This document shows positions 47,800 to 59,490 of a stretch of DNA of 64,000 bases, one piece after another. Origin of the DNA: Cynocephalus volans (lineage: Eukaryota; Chordata; Mammalia; Dermoptera; Cynocephalidae). Within the stretch, counting starts at the first letter, position 1. Each line of letters starts with the position of its first letter. Under the pieces are notes generated by a model that saw only the letters and a list, made by a program, of their open reading frames with translations, ran no database searches and was not told where the DNA came from. The stretch is from NCBI RefSeq assembly GCF_027409185.1, contig NC_084467.1:15862501-15926500 (forward strand), in the 5' to 3' direction. Position numbers and translations under genes: made by a program.

Positions 47800-48790
47800 A
47801 AGCTCTTGGGGAAGGCAGGCTGTGGGCCAAGGTGTGAAGGAAGTGGGTGTCTGAAGAATGTTCCTGGCCGAGGGAATGGCTAGGGTGAGGACTCCAGGGT
47901 GGGAGTGTGCCTGGCCCATTGGAGTTGACAGCAAGGAAGCCAGTGTGGAGCGATCACATCAAGAGGTAGGGCAGGGGATGGGGGGCGGGCAGCTCAGGCA
48001 AGGCCTCCAAGACCATTGGGAGCCACTGAAGGTTTTGAAGAGAGGAGGGGACATGACTGGGCTTACCTTCCGCAAAGGTCTCTCTGCTGAGAACAGGATG
48101 TGCAGGGGCCTGGGGAGAGTCAGGAGAGCAGGAGTTTGCTGCATTAATCCAGAGGACAGGTGTTGGTGGCCTGGGCCAGGGCAGGAGCAGTGGCTGTGGT
48201 GAGAAGGGGTCAGGTCCCAGACGTAGTTGGGCTCAGGCTGGTGGAGAGGCATGAGGGAAAGAGAGGAGTCGAGACTGATGCTAAAGTGCACGGCCTGAGC
48301 AATGGGGAGGCTGGCGATGCCATCTCTGATTTTGGCCATTTTCATTTTGAGTTTATTTGACCTCCAAGTAGAGGGTAGGAAAGAGTCTGGAGTTGAGAGG
48401 AGAGGTCCAGGATACAGATATAATCTGAAGGTGGCTGGCTTACAAGATGGTATTTCAAAGGAAGAGCCTGGATGTGCTCACAAAGGGAGTGTGAGGCTCT
48501 CCAGCATCTCAAGGTCAAGGAGGTAAGAAATCAGCAAAGGAGACTGAAACAGAGCCACCCCCGAGAGAGAAGGAAACCAGGAGGGGAGGGAAGGAAAGCA
48601 GACTCAGGAGGAAGGAGTGAGCAGTTGCATCAAGTGCTGCTGAGAGCTCAGTAAGGTGAGGACTGACAATCTGCCTCTGGATTTAGCAGCGTGGTGGTTG
48701 TCGGTGACCTTGAGAAGCACAGTGGAAGCCAAGACTGGGTAGGAACAGATCCAAGAGAGTGAGAAGAAATTGGACCCAACATGCAGAGAG
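47800..48790 (-). repeat. L2 LINE-like region
   Basis: Reverse L2-style text throughout: 'aatgttcctggccgagggaa', 'gcctccaagaccattgggag', 'ggttttgaagagaggagggg' and 'acatgactgggcttacc'. Diffuse edges. Confidence 0.5.
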
Positions 48791-49334
48791 CATTTTTTCA
48801 AGTTTTGCTGTTAAAAAAAAAGGAGCTGAGAGGGCATTGGCTGGAGAGAGGACGTAAGAACGAGAGAAGGTTTTACTGTGTTTTTGCTTTTGTTTTGTAT
48901 GATGGAAGAAATTATAGCGTGTTTGTACGCTGATGGAGGGAAGGCCTGCCTGAGCACAGATGCAGGTGGGCGCCGCTGAGTCTGGGAAGTTCTCTTCCGA
49001 GTGCTCCAGTTTTCTTGGGGAAGTGGGAAGCAAGAGTGTCAGCTGCGAATAAGGTCAGGGAAGGAAGTGTGGGGGGTTGAAGAGAGAGGAGGAGGCGTGA
49101 AACCAGCGTGGAGGAGCCAGGAGTGTGAATGGACTAGGGAAATAGAGCTGCCTAGCATCCAAGGGGTTTCCCTGAGAGGACTGGTCATGAATTTGGAGTG
49201 AGCTGTGGTTTCTTTCTCCACCATTATTAGCTCCTTGGGGACAGGCATGAAGTGGGTGGACAGCTGGGTTCAAGGAAATTTGGGACTTTACTCAGGCTAG
49301 TAAAATAGAGAGGGGCAAAGCACTGGAGGGGCTT
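48791..49334. other. intergenic, no gene seen
   Basis: Possibly an L2 continuation; nothing firm. Confidence 0.4.
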
Positions 49335-49852
49335 GTGAGAGGTGGAATAATGGCTCCCCAAAGATGCCCACCTCTTCACCCCTGGAATCTCTGAATATGT
49401 TAGGATGCACTGCAGAAGGGAATTCAAATTAAGGGTGCAGACAGAATTAAAGCAGCTAAGCAGTGGACTATGAGATGGGGAGATTATCCTGCATTATTTG
49501 GTGGGTGCAATATAATCACTGGGGTCCTTATGAGTGGAAGAGGGAGGCAGAAAAGACAGAACCAGAAAAATGGCAGCATGGGAAGACTCAGCCCAATGGG
49601 GCTGACTTTGAAGGTGAAGGAAGGGGCAATGAGCCCAGGAAAATGGGTGGCTTCTAGAAAGTGGAAAAGGCAAGGAAGCAGATTCTTCCCCAGAGCTTCC
49701 AGAAGGAACCAGCCCTGCCAATGGCTTCATATCAGCCCAGTGGGACCCATTTCAGACTTCTGACCTCCAGATCTGTAAGATGATATATTTGTGTTGTTTT
49801 AAGCCATTAAGTTTGTGATCATTTGTTGTAGCAGCACCAGGAAACAAATACC
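49335..49852 (+). mobile_element. MaLR MLT1-type solo LTR
   Basis: 'ggaataatggctccccaaag', 'gagattatcctgcattattt', 'gacccatttcagacttctga', 'cctccagatctgtaagatga' and 'gttttaagccattaagtttg' in family order. Same family as the LTR at 47255 but diverged from it. Confidence 0.75.
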
Positions 49853-50474
49853 AGGGTGTACAAGGAAGTGATGGGATTTCAGCTGAGTAAGGAGGAAAAT
49901 GAACTACGAGAAGGATGTGAAAAGGTGAAAGGACAACAAAATGGAGACCCAGGAGGGGCCAAAGAAGTGTTGGAGATGGGGTACTAGAAGGTAAATTCTT
50001 ATACTGCGGATGCTTTAAATTGCTGCTCTGAAGGGGTTGCAGTCATTGATAATGGCAAGGTCAAGGGTATAACAATGGGAATGAGTGCAGAGGTGGGTGG
50101 AGGGCGGGATCCTCAGAGGCACTGGGAGGCCAGATGGTGAATGAGCATTTTTGTGCATATTGAAACCAACAAGAATCAGGCAGGGGTTGGTGCTGCACTG
50201 AAGAGTGGATCAGGAATGAAAATCTTCAGGAAAGAGGAGGAAGTCCCCAGGAGCAGCGGGCAGAATGGTCCAATGACACAGGAGTTTTTAGGGAGGAAAA
50301 GGGGACTTCGATTTGTGAGCAACAATGGCAAGCAACATCATCTGCCCTCTGCAGGTCTGCAGGTTTGAAGATGTGGGACAGGAACCAGCCATCCGAGACA
50401 GGGCTGCAGGAAAACCTTGTATGCAAGGGCCATAAATTATCCCCTAAGGATCTGACATTCTTAACTGGCCTCAA
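49853..50474. other. intergenic, no gene seen
   Basis: G/A-rich with L2-like flavour (50130-50250) but not firmly assignable. Confidence 0.35.
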
Positions 50475-50935
50475 AGTGCCTCACAATGATCAGGACTGGC
50501 CATGGGTGACCAATAGAATACAGCAGAGTAAGCCTGTGTGACTTCTGAGACTGATCATCAAAAGCTTTGCAGCTTCCATTCTGGCCTCTTGGCTCATTCA
50601 TTCTGGGGAAAATCAGCCATCATGACATGAGGACACTCAAGCAGTCCCATAAAAAGAAACTGAGGCCTCAGAAAACAGCCAGCATCAACTTTCCAAGCAC
50701 GTGGGTGAGCCCCATCAGAGTGGACCCTCCAGCCCCGGTTGACCCTTCAGATGACTGCAGCCCCACCCAACACTTCACTGCAACCTCACGAGAGACCCCA
50801 AGGCAGAACCACCCAGCTGAGCTGCTCCCAAGTTCCTGAGCCACAGAAACAATGAGAGGAAACAAAATGATTATTGTTGTTTCAAGCCACTCAGTTTGGG
50901 GGTGAGTTTTTACACACAAATAATACACCGGTTTC
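50475..50935 (+). mobile_element. MLT1-like solo LTR
   Basis: 'ccctccagccccggttgacc', 'ttcagatgactgcagcccca', 'gagccacagaaacaatgaga' and 'gttgtttcaagccactcagt' mark the 3' half of an old MaLR LTR. Confidence 0.65.
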
Positions 50936-50989
50936 TTTCTTTTCTTTTTTTTTTTAATAGTCCTTCCCCTGGCAACACCCCTAAGTTTC

Positions 50990-51270
50990 AAATGAAATGA
51001 CTTCCTCAGGGAGGTTGTCTTTGATGCCCTTGAATAAATCAGGAGCCCCTCTCATAGAGCTCTGTTCTTCTTGCTGCATAATTAAATAATTATTTGCATA
51101 ATAACTTGTTTAACGTAGATATTCCCAACAAATATCCCTCTCCCAGACAAGACTGTGAGCTCCACAAGAGTGGGGACATTTGCCTTGCTCACCTGTCTAC
51201 CTCCGTGCCTTGCTCAATGCCTGGCACATAACAAGTGTGCAGAAATCATTTGTTGAATGACTAAGTGAAT
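50990..51270 (+). repeat. L2 LINE 3' end
   Basis: 'gacttcctcagggaggttgt', 'gtgagctccacaagagtggg', 'gcctggcacataacaagtgt' and 'tcatttgttgaatgac'. Confidence 0.8.
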
Positions 51271-51794
51271 GAACGGCAACTATACGTGGTTAGATTAGGG
51301 GCTCAAGTGAAGAGATTCATGTTACTTTCAGTTTCAGTACAAGATGGAACCAACCTCAAGGTCCCCTCCTCTGGCCCTGTCTTTTATCCCATCTGCTCTG
51401 GCTCAGGGCTTGGTGGGCTGCAGGGGTCTCCTTTTGTCTGCATTCCTGAGATCCAGCTGTATCCAAATACTGACCTTTGTTTAGACTGTTCTGTTGTTTG
51501 TTATGCAAACATGATTTTGCTTTGAACTGAACCATAACTCGATGGATGCTACAAGAGCTTCTCTGGTAAGTACAGGTGCACTGCAGGTAATAATTGCATC
51601 CATCAGCTTTGCACACCTCCTGCAGCCATACCCCCAGTACCCACCCAAGCACCTGGTTGTAAACTAACGCTATTCTGAAGTCTCCTTTACATTTAAGTCC
51701 TTCAGAAAAAATAGCCATTTTTGTAGCATTCCTCTTTTTCCTTATTTTCTTAGTCACAAATACACAAGCACAAGCATAATGGTAACATAGGTTA
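51271..51794. other. intergenic, no gene seen
   Basis: Unassigned. The open frame at 51356-51856 on the minus strand lacks any recognised domain. Confidence 0.4.
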
Positions 51795-52025
51795 AAGCAT
51801 GCCACACAGATTTTAGTTACTGCTCTGCCACTTACTATCTGTATGACCTTAGGCAAGTGACTTAAACTCTCTGAGCCTCAGTTCCCTCATCTGTAATATG
51901 GGGATAATAGTAGTTCCTACCTTGCAAAAGTAATTGTGAAGATTGGATGTGATGAAGGCAAAGGGTTTTGTATAATGCCTGGCACATAGTAAACTTTAAG
52001 TAAATATTGGCTTATTATTATTAGA
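51795..52025 (+). repeat. MIR SINE, well preserved
   Basis: 'gctctgccacttactatctg', 'tatgaccttaggcaagtgac', 'ctcagttccctcatctgtaa', 'tatggggataatagtagttc' and 'tgcctggcacatagtaaact'. Confidence 0.9.
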
Positions 52026-52166
52026 AATGAATACAGTCAAAGTCAATCACATCTTGAGACGGGTCTCCAGCAGAATTTAGGATATTCATGAACTTTAAAG
52101 AGCAAACAGACTCTTTAAAAAATATTTGCATGCATAAATATATACCAAACTAGCACCAAAAGGTGT

Positions 52167-52168
<2 letters not shown>

Positions 52169-52210
<42 letters not shown>
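52169..52210. repeat. (AC)21 microsatellite
   Basis: Uninterrupted AC dinucleotides for 42 bp, likely polymorphic. Confidence 0.97.
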
Positions 52211-52211
<1 letters not shown>

Positions 52212-52604
52212 AACAACTGAGATATGTCCACATGGTAAATCATAGTTCATTTCTATTTATCACTTATATAATCACTTACAACCACCTGTATATTAAGAAA
52301 ATTGTACTTTAAGAGCATTGAAAACCCTGCCAAAATCTCTCTAAATGAAATAGCTCCCAGCCTTCAAGAGAAGCATTGTACCAGTTGCTATCTACCTTTT
52401 TCAGGGAGGAAAGGCAAGCAGCCCGAGGTCACAAAATGAGTCACTGTCGGAAGTGAGAGTTTTTTTTTTTTTTAATAAAAGTGTATGTGCTGTCTTTTAA
52501 GAATAACATATTGACCTGCCTTTAATTATGGATTTGCTCTAAGCTGTTTTTCTTATAGTAGAGAGGATGAAAACTGAGTCAGGTAGAAGAGCACGTCCCA
52601 ATCA
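52211..52604. other. intergenic, no gene seen
   Basis: AT-rich. Includes a T12 run near 52460. No repeat named. Confidence 0.4.
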
Positions 52605-53110
52605 GCTACTCAACAAGTATCTCTTCAGTATCTACTATGTTCCAGGTGCTGTCCAGGGCACTGTAGAGTTAGCAGTGTATAGGAAAGATGCATTCCCTGC
52701 CCTCGGAGGGCTTAGAGTCTTAGGAGTGGAGGGAGACAGGCATTAAATAAATGATTACACAAATAATAAATTGATTACAAATCTGATAGATGCTTTGAAG
52801 GGTTTACTTTGAGGCGCAGGACCGATGGAAATCAAGAGGAGTCAGGGATCTATCACCAGAGCAGTGACATTTAAGCATCAATTTGAAAGGTGAATAGGCT
52901 GAGAGAGGAGAGGGGGAGAAGAAAGAATAGGGACAAGAGGGAACAGCATGTGAAAAGCACCTGAGGCAAGAAGGTGCTCGGCGGTTAGAGGGACTGGAGG
53001 AGGCTAGCATAGCATGGCTGGGGCAGAGATGTTGGCAGAGAGGGGATCACAGGGAAACAGGAGGTGTGGGTGGCAGCAATCGTACAGAGAATCTGGGCCC
53101 AGTGTGACAG
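52605..53110 (-). repeat. L2 LINE fragment
   Basis: 'tactatgttccaggtgctgt', 'ttccctgccctcggagggct', 'ttgaaaggtgaataggctga' and 'acagcatgtgaaaagcacct'. Confidence 0.7.
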
Positions 53111-53119
53111 ATTATGGAT

Positions 53120-53690
53120 GTTAATAGTAATCTTTTGCAGAGAGAAAAGTTGTCCCAAAGCTTAGCAACTTAAGACAATAATAAACATTTATCTCACAGT
53201 TTCTGTGGGTCAGGAATTGGGGAACAGTTTAGCAGCATGGTTCTGGTTCAGGGTCTCTCACAAGATTGCAGTCTAGATGTATGCTGGGGTGTGGTCTAGA
53301 TGTATGTAGTCATCTGAAGGCTTGACTGGGGCTGGAAAGTCCACTTCCAAGATGGCGCACTCAGATGGATAATAAATTGGTGCAGACTGTGGGCAGGGGG
53401 CCTCTTTTCCTTGCCACGTGGACTTCTCCACAGGGCTTCTTAAGTGTCCTCCTGATGTGGAAGCTGGTTTTCACCATAGTGAGTGATCCAAGAGAGAACA
53501 AGGCAGAAGCCACAATGTCCTTCACATCATAGTCTCAGAAATCACACAATGTCATTTCCGCAATATCTTATTCATTACTTAGTCTGCCCTATTTGATGTG
53601 GGAGGGGGCTACACATAGGCATGAACACCAGGAAGTGAGGATCAGTGCCAGCCAGCTTGGAGTACAGCTACAGCAGGAACGTCTTACCTA
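53120..53690 (-). mobile_element. MLT1-like LTR, reverse
   Basis: The complement ends like other MaLR LTRs here ('gacccacagaaactgtgaga' then 'gtcttaagttgctaagcttt'). The plus strand reads 'tttctgtgggtcaggaattg', 'tccttgccacgtggacttct' and 'cccaggaagtg'-type text. Confidence 0.55.
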
Positions 53691-54944
53691 TCTCTACATG
53701 CCCTTCGTCCCCGTTTCTAGTTTTGAACTCAGCACCCACTTAATAAAATGATTTCTAAGATGGTAGAATATCCAAACCAAAAGGGACCATGGCAATTAGT
53801 CCAACTTTCTCATTTGGCAGAGAGAAATTGCTGAATAAATGTATAAGTAAATAGGAATCAATCAATCAATTGATATGCACTGAAGTACTTTTCCGTTCCC
53901 AGGAACAAATGATACTGAGACCAAGTAAATGTGATGCACGAATCTTGAGCACAATTATGAACCATCAGAAAAGTACTGAGGAGACCCTTCTGAGATACAC
54001 TGAGATACATTCCCCATCCCTTCCCAAGTCTCACCAAAATAACAATAAAGCAATAAAAGTGGCAGAAACTGACAAAGAACAAGAGAGAGATGGCAGCAGC
54101 TGAGAACACTTTGGAGGATGGAAGGACAAGGGGCAACAAGCTCGGCAGAGTGGAGAAGACTGAAATCCAACAAGAATCAAGCCACATCATGCAAAGGAGC
54201 CCTGGAAACCCAGGAATTCCAAGCAGCAGACATCTCTGGTGATAAGTGCAGGTGGTAAATAAAAAGAGAGGATGAGTTGAAAGCCTGCCGTTGGAGCCCC
54301 AGATGCCCCTCCTTATCCTATGCAGCATGGAGATTCCCACCCCACTACACCTCCACCAGAAGATGAGAGCTTTACCCTCTGGGGGACTGAACCAAAGAGA
54401 CTCAGGACTGAGGACCCCAGGCACAGCCAAGGCTGAGGGAGGCACTAGAAGGAAAACAGGATTGACTGATTAGTGAGACCTCCTGGCCTCTGTCTCCAGT
54501 CCACCCCCAGAATGGGGAAGCCAGGTTTAGACACCCCCTCCCCCATGGGTAGGACACTCTGGGAGTGCTCTCTGGGGACACTGACCAGCCCAGAAGGAAA
54601 GACCCACGGACTTGACAGCTGAGGGTTTCCTTACCAAATGGCTGTCACCAGATAATGAGGCCCACATACGCCAAGCCTTGTTCATATCTCTCCACCCCAC
54701 CCCCCATACATAAAGACCCTCCAATCAGCTTCAGTGCCTCTCAGGTAGGACTGGACAACAATGATTACCAGACCCTAGAGGAAAGCCACAAACAGGAGAG
54801 TCAGAGATTTCCATTTTTTTTTTTTTTAGATTTACATTTTTAAATTAATTTTGTTAGAAAAAAACAGGGTGAAGGAACTCAAGGAGCTGAGCAATGCAGA
54901 AAACTGAAGATTAACAAAACAACTATAATTACAAAACCCTGAAG
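53691..54944. other. unclassified old repeat-like sequence
   Basis: No gene. 54280-54820 has a LINE-associated interspersed-repeat feel ('agtgagacctcctggcctct', 'agggtttccttaccaaatgg') followed by a T run and the L1 below. I cannot name it. Confidence 0.4.
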
Positions 54945-55257
54945 ATTCCACCAAAAAGACTTTTAGAACTAATACATTAATTCAGCAAAGTTGCAGGATA
55001 CAAGATCAACACACAAAAATCAGTTGCATTTCTACGCACTAACAATGAACAATCTGAAAAGGAAATTAAGAAAATAATTCCATTTACAATAATATCAAAA
55101 AGAATAAAATACTTAGCAATAAATTTCACCAAAGAGGCAAAAGACTTGTACAATGGAACATATAAAACATTGCTGAAAGAAGTTAAAGACAACACAAATA
55201 AATGGAAAGATATCCCGTGTAGCATGGGTTGGAAGACTTAATATTGTTAAGATGTCA
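54945..55257 (+). mobile_element. older L1, left part (ORF2 reverse-transcriptase region)
   Basis: ORF2 text in L1 order: 'gttgcaggatacaagatcaa', 'ctacgcactaacaatgaaca', 'ttacaataatatcaaaaaga' and 'gaagacttaatattgttaag'. It breaks off at the point where the fragment at 61956 continues, so the two are halves of one element. Many stops; non-functional. Confidence 0.75.
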
Positions 55258-56367
55258 AAGAGATTCTTTTCATCAGCATGTGGAACATTCTCTAGGATTG
55301 ACCATATGTTAAACCACAAAATAAGTCTCAACAAGTTCAAAAAAATCAAAATCATATCAAGTATTTTTTCTGACCGTAATGGAATAAAACTAAGTATCAA
55401 TAACAAGAGGAACTTGCAAAACTACACACACACACTGAAATTAAACAAGATTCTCTTGAACAACCAATGGGTGAGAAAATAGATTAAGAAGGAAATCAAA
55501 AAATTTCTTGAAACTAATGAAGACAGAAATACAACATACCAAAACCTATGGGATATAGCCAAAGCCGTATTAAGAGGAAAGTTGATAGTAATAAACACCT
55601 ACATCAAACAAATAGAAAGATTTCAAATAAACAGCCTAACAATGCACCTCAAGGAACTAGAAAAGCGAGAACAAACTAAACCCAAAATAAGTAGAAAAGA
55701 AATAATAAAAATCAGAGCAGAAATAAATGAAATTGAGACTAAAAGTACAATACAAAAAAAAATCAATCAAATGTAAAGCTGGTTCTTTCAAAAGATAAAC
55801 AAAATCAACAAACCATTAGCCAGACTAACCAAGAAAAAAAGAGAGAAAAGACCCAAATAAATAAAATCAGAAATGCAAATGGAGACATTACAACAGATAG
55901 CACCGAAATACAAAAGATCATCAGAGACGAGTATGAACAACTATATGCCAATAAATATGAAAACCTACAGGAATTTGATAAATTCCTGGACATATATGCC
56001 CTACTAAGACAGCCAAAAAGAAATAGAAACCCTAAATAGACCAATAACAAGTAACAAGATAGAATCAGTAATAAAAATTCTCCCCGCAAAGAAAAGCCCA
56101 GGGCCAGATGGCTTTACTGATGAATTCTACTAAATATTTAAAGAACTAATACCAACATTTCTTAAACTATTTCAAAAAATTGAAGTGGATGGAATTCTTC
56201 CTAACTCATACTATGAGGCCAGCTTTACCCTGATACCAAAATTAGATAAGGACACAACAAAAAAAGAAAACTACAGGCCAATATCCCTAATGAACACAGA
56301 TGCAAAACTCCTCAATAAAATACTAGCAAACCGAATCCAACAGCACATCAAAAACTTTATACACCAT
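55258..56367 (+). mobile_element. younger L1, ORF2 segment 1
   Basis: 5'-truncated L1 ORF2: the linker between endonuclease and reverse transcriptase, then the early RT region. Peptide fragments such as [15 protein letters not shown] and [19 protein letters not shown] (56185-56370) are L1 RT. Broken by stops and frameshifts, and interrupted at 56367 by the composite insert. Confidence 0.85.
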
Positions 56368-57371
56368 TGACCCACCTACCCCTTGGTCAGGAATGTAAGC
56401 AAGGCTGATGGAAGCTGACAAGCAGGGCTGGAGTGTTCGCACCAGTACTGGATGTGACAGCAGGCAGAGGAGCACTTAGCAGCTTATTCCGTGTCCGATT
56501 CGGATTCCAGCAAGGATCCAAGCATGGAATGCTGCTGTTGGGCAACTCCTGGCACATCACTCCTCTTTCTGGCTTTCCTGCTCCTGAGACTTCCAGTCAA
56601 GATGGCAGAACAGACAGTCCTCAGCGTCACTCTCTCCCACAAATCAACCAATTTACAACTATAATAAAGCAACAACAGCCAAGCTGGGGCCACTAGAGAT
56701 CAGGGGAAGAGGAGAGACCTATGGAGTGCATGATGGCAGGAGGAGCCATGATGAGAGAAAGAAAAAACTGCCCTGACCATTTCAAGCCCCAGCCACTTCC
56801 AGGCTGGAGCTACTGAGTGCACAGAGCAAAAGCTGGCAAAAGCCGCAGCTGTGCCCTTCAGATGAAGTTGCTTGGAGGCTGCAGAGGAGAAGAGAGCCTT
56901 GGTGGCCCCCAGGCCAGCAAGATCACTAATAGGGTTCCCGTGGACCCACATAGGAGCAAGGCGCCACAACAACTGAAAAAAAGGAGCCACTCAGAGGCCA
57001 GTGAGTCATCGCAAGGGATCGGCTCATGGCCCACCCCACGGGAACTGTTTGCAGCACGGGCAATGGGGCAGATGGGAGAACACTGGGGCACAGCAAGAAC
57101 AGCTGATCTGCCCCCCAATCAGCACAAGATCACTCAGAGGACACTGGTCAGGAATACAGAATTGCATGGGATGCAGTTTGATGAAAAGACTCAGGCCCAG
57201 ACCAGTTTCTACACAACCCAGGTGCACCGAATTTCACTAGACCTGGAAGTACCTATAAAGTCAACCATTAAAACCTGAGCTGCACCAAAAGCCCTCCCTA
57301 GAGAATCAGCAGCAAAGCACCAATGTAGCTAAGCCACAGAGCTCAAATACTGGTCCCCACAGGAAGGTCCC

Positions 57372-57798
57372 TGTAGTAGAATGAATGATGTCCCCCCAAA
57401 ACTCACTGAAGCTTGAATTGTGTCCCCCAAGTTTACATATTAGAATCTTAGCCCCCACTGTTACTGTTAAGAGGGTGGGAAATCCTATTATGGTGATTGA
57501 AAGTTGGAGCCTTGAAGAAGTGATTGGATTGTAGGACCGTGCAGTAGTGAATGGATTAAAAATGGTGGTCAGGGGCGTGGTTCTGAGGGCTTTAAAAGAA
57601 GAGGAGAGTCTGTCTCTCTCTCTCTGCCCTCTCTGCTTCCACCATCTTGCAATACGAGACCTCTGGGTCACTGTCGCCTCCACCAGATGGACTTTGAACT
57701 TCCCAGCCTCAGAAATTGTAAGCAAATAAATTTCATTTTCTTTATAAATCACCCAGTTCTGTGTATTCTGTTATAGCAACACAAAACGGACTAATACG
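57372..57798 (+). mobile_element. MST/THE1-like MaLR solo LTR
   Basis: A 427-bp LTR starting TGTAGTAGAATG and ending GGACTAATACG, with 'tctttataaatcacccagtt' and 'ctgttatagcaacacaaaac' near its 3' end, diagnostic of MaLR LTRs. It carries AATAAA at 57723-57728 and a perfect 5-bp target duplication GTCCC (57367-57371, 57799-57803). No internal region, so a solo LTR. Confidence 0.75.
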
Positions 57799-58102
57799 GT
57801 CCCCCATTTTAGAAGTAAGCAAAAGACAACAAATAAGTTCCAGCACAGAGTTTAAGTGGTGGGAAAAGCAAATAATCCAACACAGAACTGAAAGACAAAA
57901 AAAGTACCTACAACCAGAGACAAAGTTTGATATTAACTAGTAAAGTTCTCATTTCACCGAAGAACACCTATAATACCTAGAAGGACCAGAAGTCCCATGG
58001 GCTACCACGCCAGAAAGGGGGGAGGGCTGGGGGGTCTCAGCAATGCCCCCCAACACCTACCACCAGTCCCAAGGGTGGGGGACAACAGGCTCGGCCACAC
58101 AT

Positions 58103-58580
58103 GCAGCCAGCCCAGCAATGATCACTGAGCCACTGCAGGAAGCACCCGGGGCTCTCCTGAGCCAAGGTGGTGGGGGGCCTTGGGCGTCATCCATGCCTCC
58201 CTCACAAGTGCAACCAGCCCAGCAATGACCACCAAGCCACCACAAGAAGTACCCCGGGCTCTCCTGAGCTAGAGTGGTGGGGGACTTCAGGCCTCAGCCT
58301 AGTCCCCTGACACTTGCAGCCAGCCCAACAGCAACCACTGAGTCACCATGGGAAGAGCCCTGGGCTTTCCTGAGCCAAAGTGGTGGGGGGCTGAGTGTCT
58401 TAGTCATGCCCCTCCGGCAAGTGCAACCAGCTCAGTGACAACCACCAAGCCATAGCAAGAAGGGCCCTGGGTTCCCACACTGGGGTGGTGGGGGGCGAGG
58501 GCTTTTGCCATATTCCCCTGACATCTGTACCCAGCCTGGCAATGACCAAGCCACCGCTTAAGCCCCTCAGTCTCCCCTGT
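58103..58580 (+). repeat. ~106-bp tandem repeat (VNTR), about 4.5 units
   Basis: Units anchored on GCARCCAGCYCAGCAATGAC start at 58103, 58210, 58316, 58423 and 58527 (spacings 107, 106, 107, 104). Each contains a 'ctctcctgagcc' and a 'gtggtgggggg' block. GC-rich and moderately diverged between units. Confidence 0.85.
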
Positions 58581-58805
58581 GGAAATGATGGGGGTGCCAC
58601 AGTCCTCAATCCTGCCCCTCCTCCTTCCTCCTTCTTCCATCATATTTCCTTCCCCTTTCCCCTCTCCCCCTCCCTCCCAACTGCTCCACAACAACATCCC
58701 AGAATGTAAAAAACCAATATTAATAAAATTACATTTTCTTTAAAAAGAAAAGATAAAAACAATAAAAGAAATTTAAAATCTAGCAAAAAAAAAAAAAAAA
58801 AAAAA

Positions 58806-59337
58806 GATTATACACCATGATCAGGTGGGATTTATCCCAGGGATGCAAGAATGATTCAACACACACAAATCAATAAACGTAATACATCACATCAACAGAA
58901 TGAAAGAAAAAAAAATATGATCATCTTGATAGATGTAGAAAAAGCATTTCATAAAAATTTAACATCCCTTCGTGAAAAAGACTCTCAAAAAAATTAAGTA
59001 TAGAAAGAATGTTAATACAGTAAAGGCTGTATAAGACAAAGCCACAGCTAACATCATACTGAATGAGGAAACTTTCCCCCTAAGAACTGGAACAAGACAA
59101 GGATGCCCACTCTCACCACTACTATTCAACATACTACTGGAAGTCCTAGCCACAACAATTAGACAAGAGAAAGAAGTAAAGGGCATCCAAATTGGAAAGG
59201 AGGAAGTCAAGTTGTCCCTGTTTGCAGATTTTATAGAGAGAGAAATCTAAAAGCTCTACCAAAAAAACTCCTAGATATGATAAATTCAGTAAAGTAGCAG
59301 GATACAAAATCAACATACAAAAATCAGTAACATTTCT
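58806..59337 (+). mobile_element. younger L1, ORF2 segment 2
   Basis: Resumes exactly where segment 1 stopped ('atcaggtgggatttatccca'). The reverse-transcriptase catalytic FADD motif region (about 59220-59250) reads LFADF and then leaves frame because of a deletion, so the catalytic site is broken. Confidence 0.85.
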
Positions 59338-59490
59338 TTTTTTTTTTTTTTTTTTTTTTTGTCGTTTTTTCATGACCGGCACTCAGCCAGTGAGTGCACC
59401 GGTCCGTCCTATATAGGATCCGAACCCGCGGCGGGAGCGTCGCCGCGCTCCCAGCGCAGCACTCTACCAAGAGCGCCACGGGCTCGGCCC
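59338..59490 (-). mobile_element. colugo-type tRNA-derived SINE
   Basis: Minus-strand head GGGCCGAGCCCGTGGCGCTC, B box GGTTCGGATCC, signature TATATAGGAC, a shortened 3' half ending GCCGGTCATG and a 3' A tail (plus-strand T run from 59338). Perfect 9-bp target duplication AACATTTCT at 59329-59337 and 59491-59499. Low divergence; it interrupts the L1, so it is younger. Confidence 0.92.

Larger units (their letters stand above)
56368..58805 (+). mobile_element. composite poly(A)-tailed retroposon (SVA-like layout)
   Basis: A 2.4-kb insertion into L1 ORF2. Flanking copies of TTATACACCAT (56357-56367 and 58808-58818; 18 bp with two mismatches if the preceding A run is included) and a 21-A tail at 58785-58805 mark L1-type retrotransposition in plus orientation. 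Order: 56368-56590 unassigned; 56596-57371 L1 5'-UTR-like text starting GTCAAGATGGCAG (a YY1-type AAGATGG word); a later MaLR-type LTR at 57372-57798; 57804-58010 continuation; a GC-rich repeat array at 58103-58580; a pyrimidine-rich stretch; an AT-rich end with ATTAATAAAA. No long ORF. It could instead be an internally deleted L1. Confidence 0.7.

Noticed and set aside
52169-52210. AC repeat as a functional Z-DNA element
   Set aside because: Ordinary microsatellite in intergenic DNA with no supporting context.
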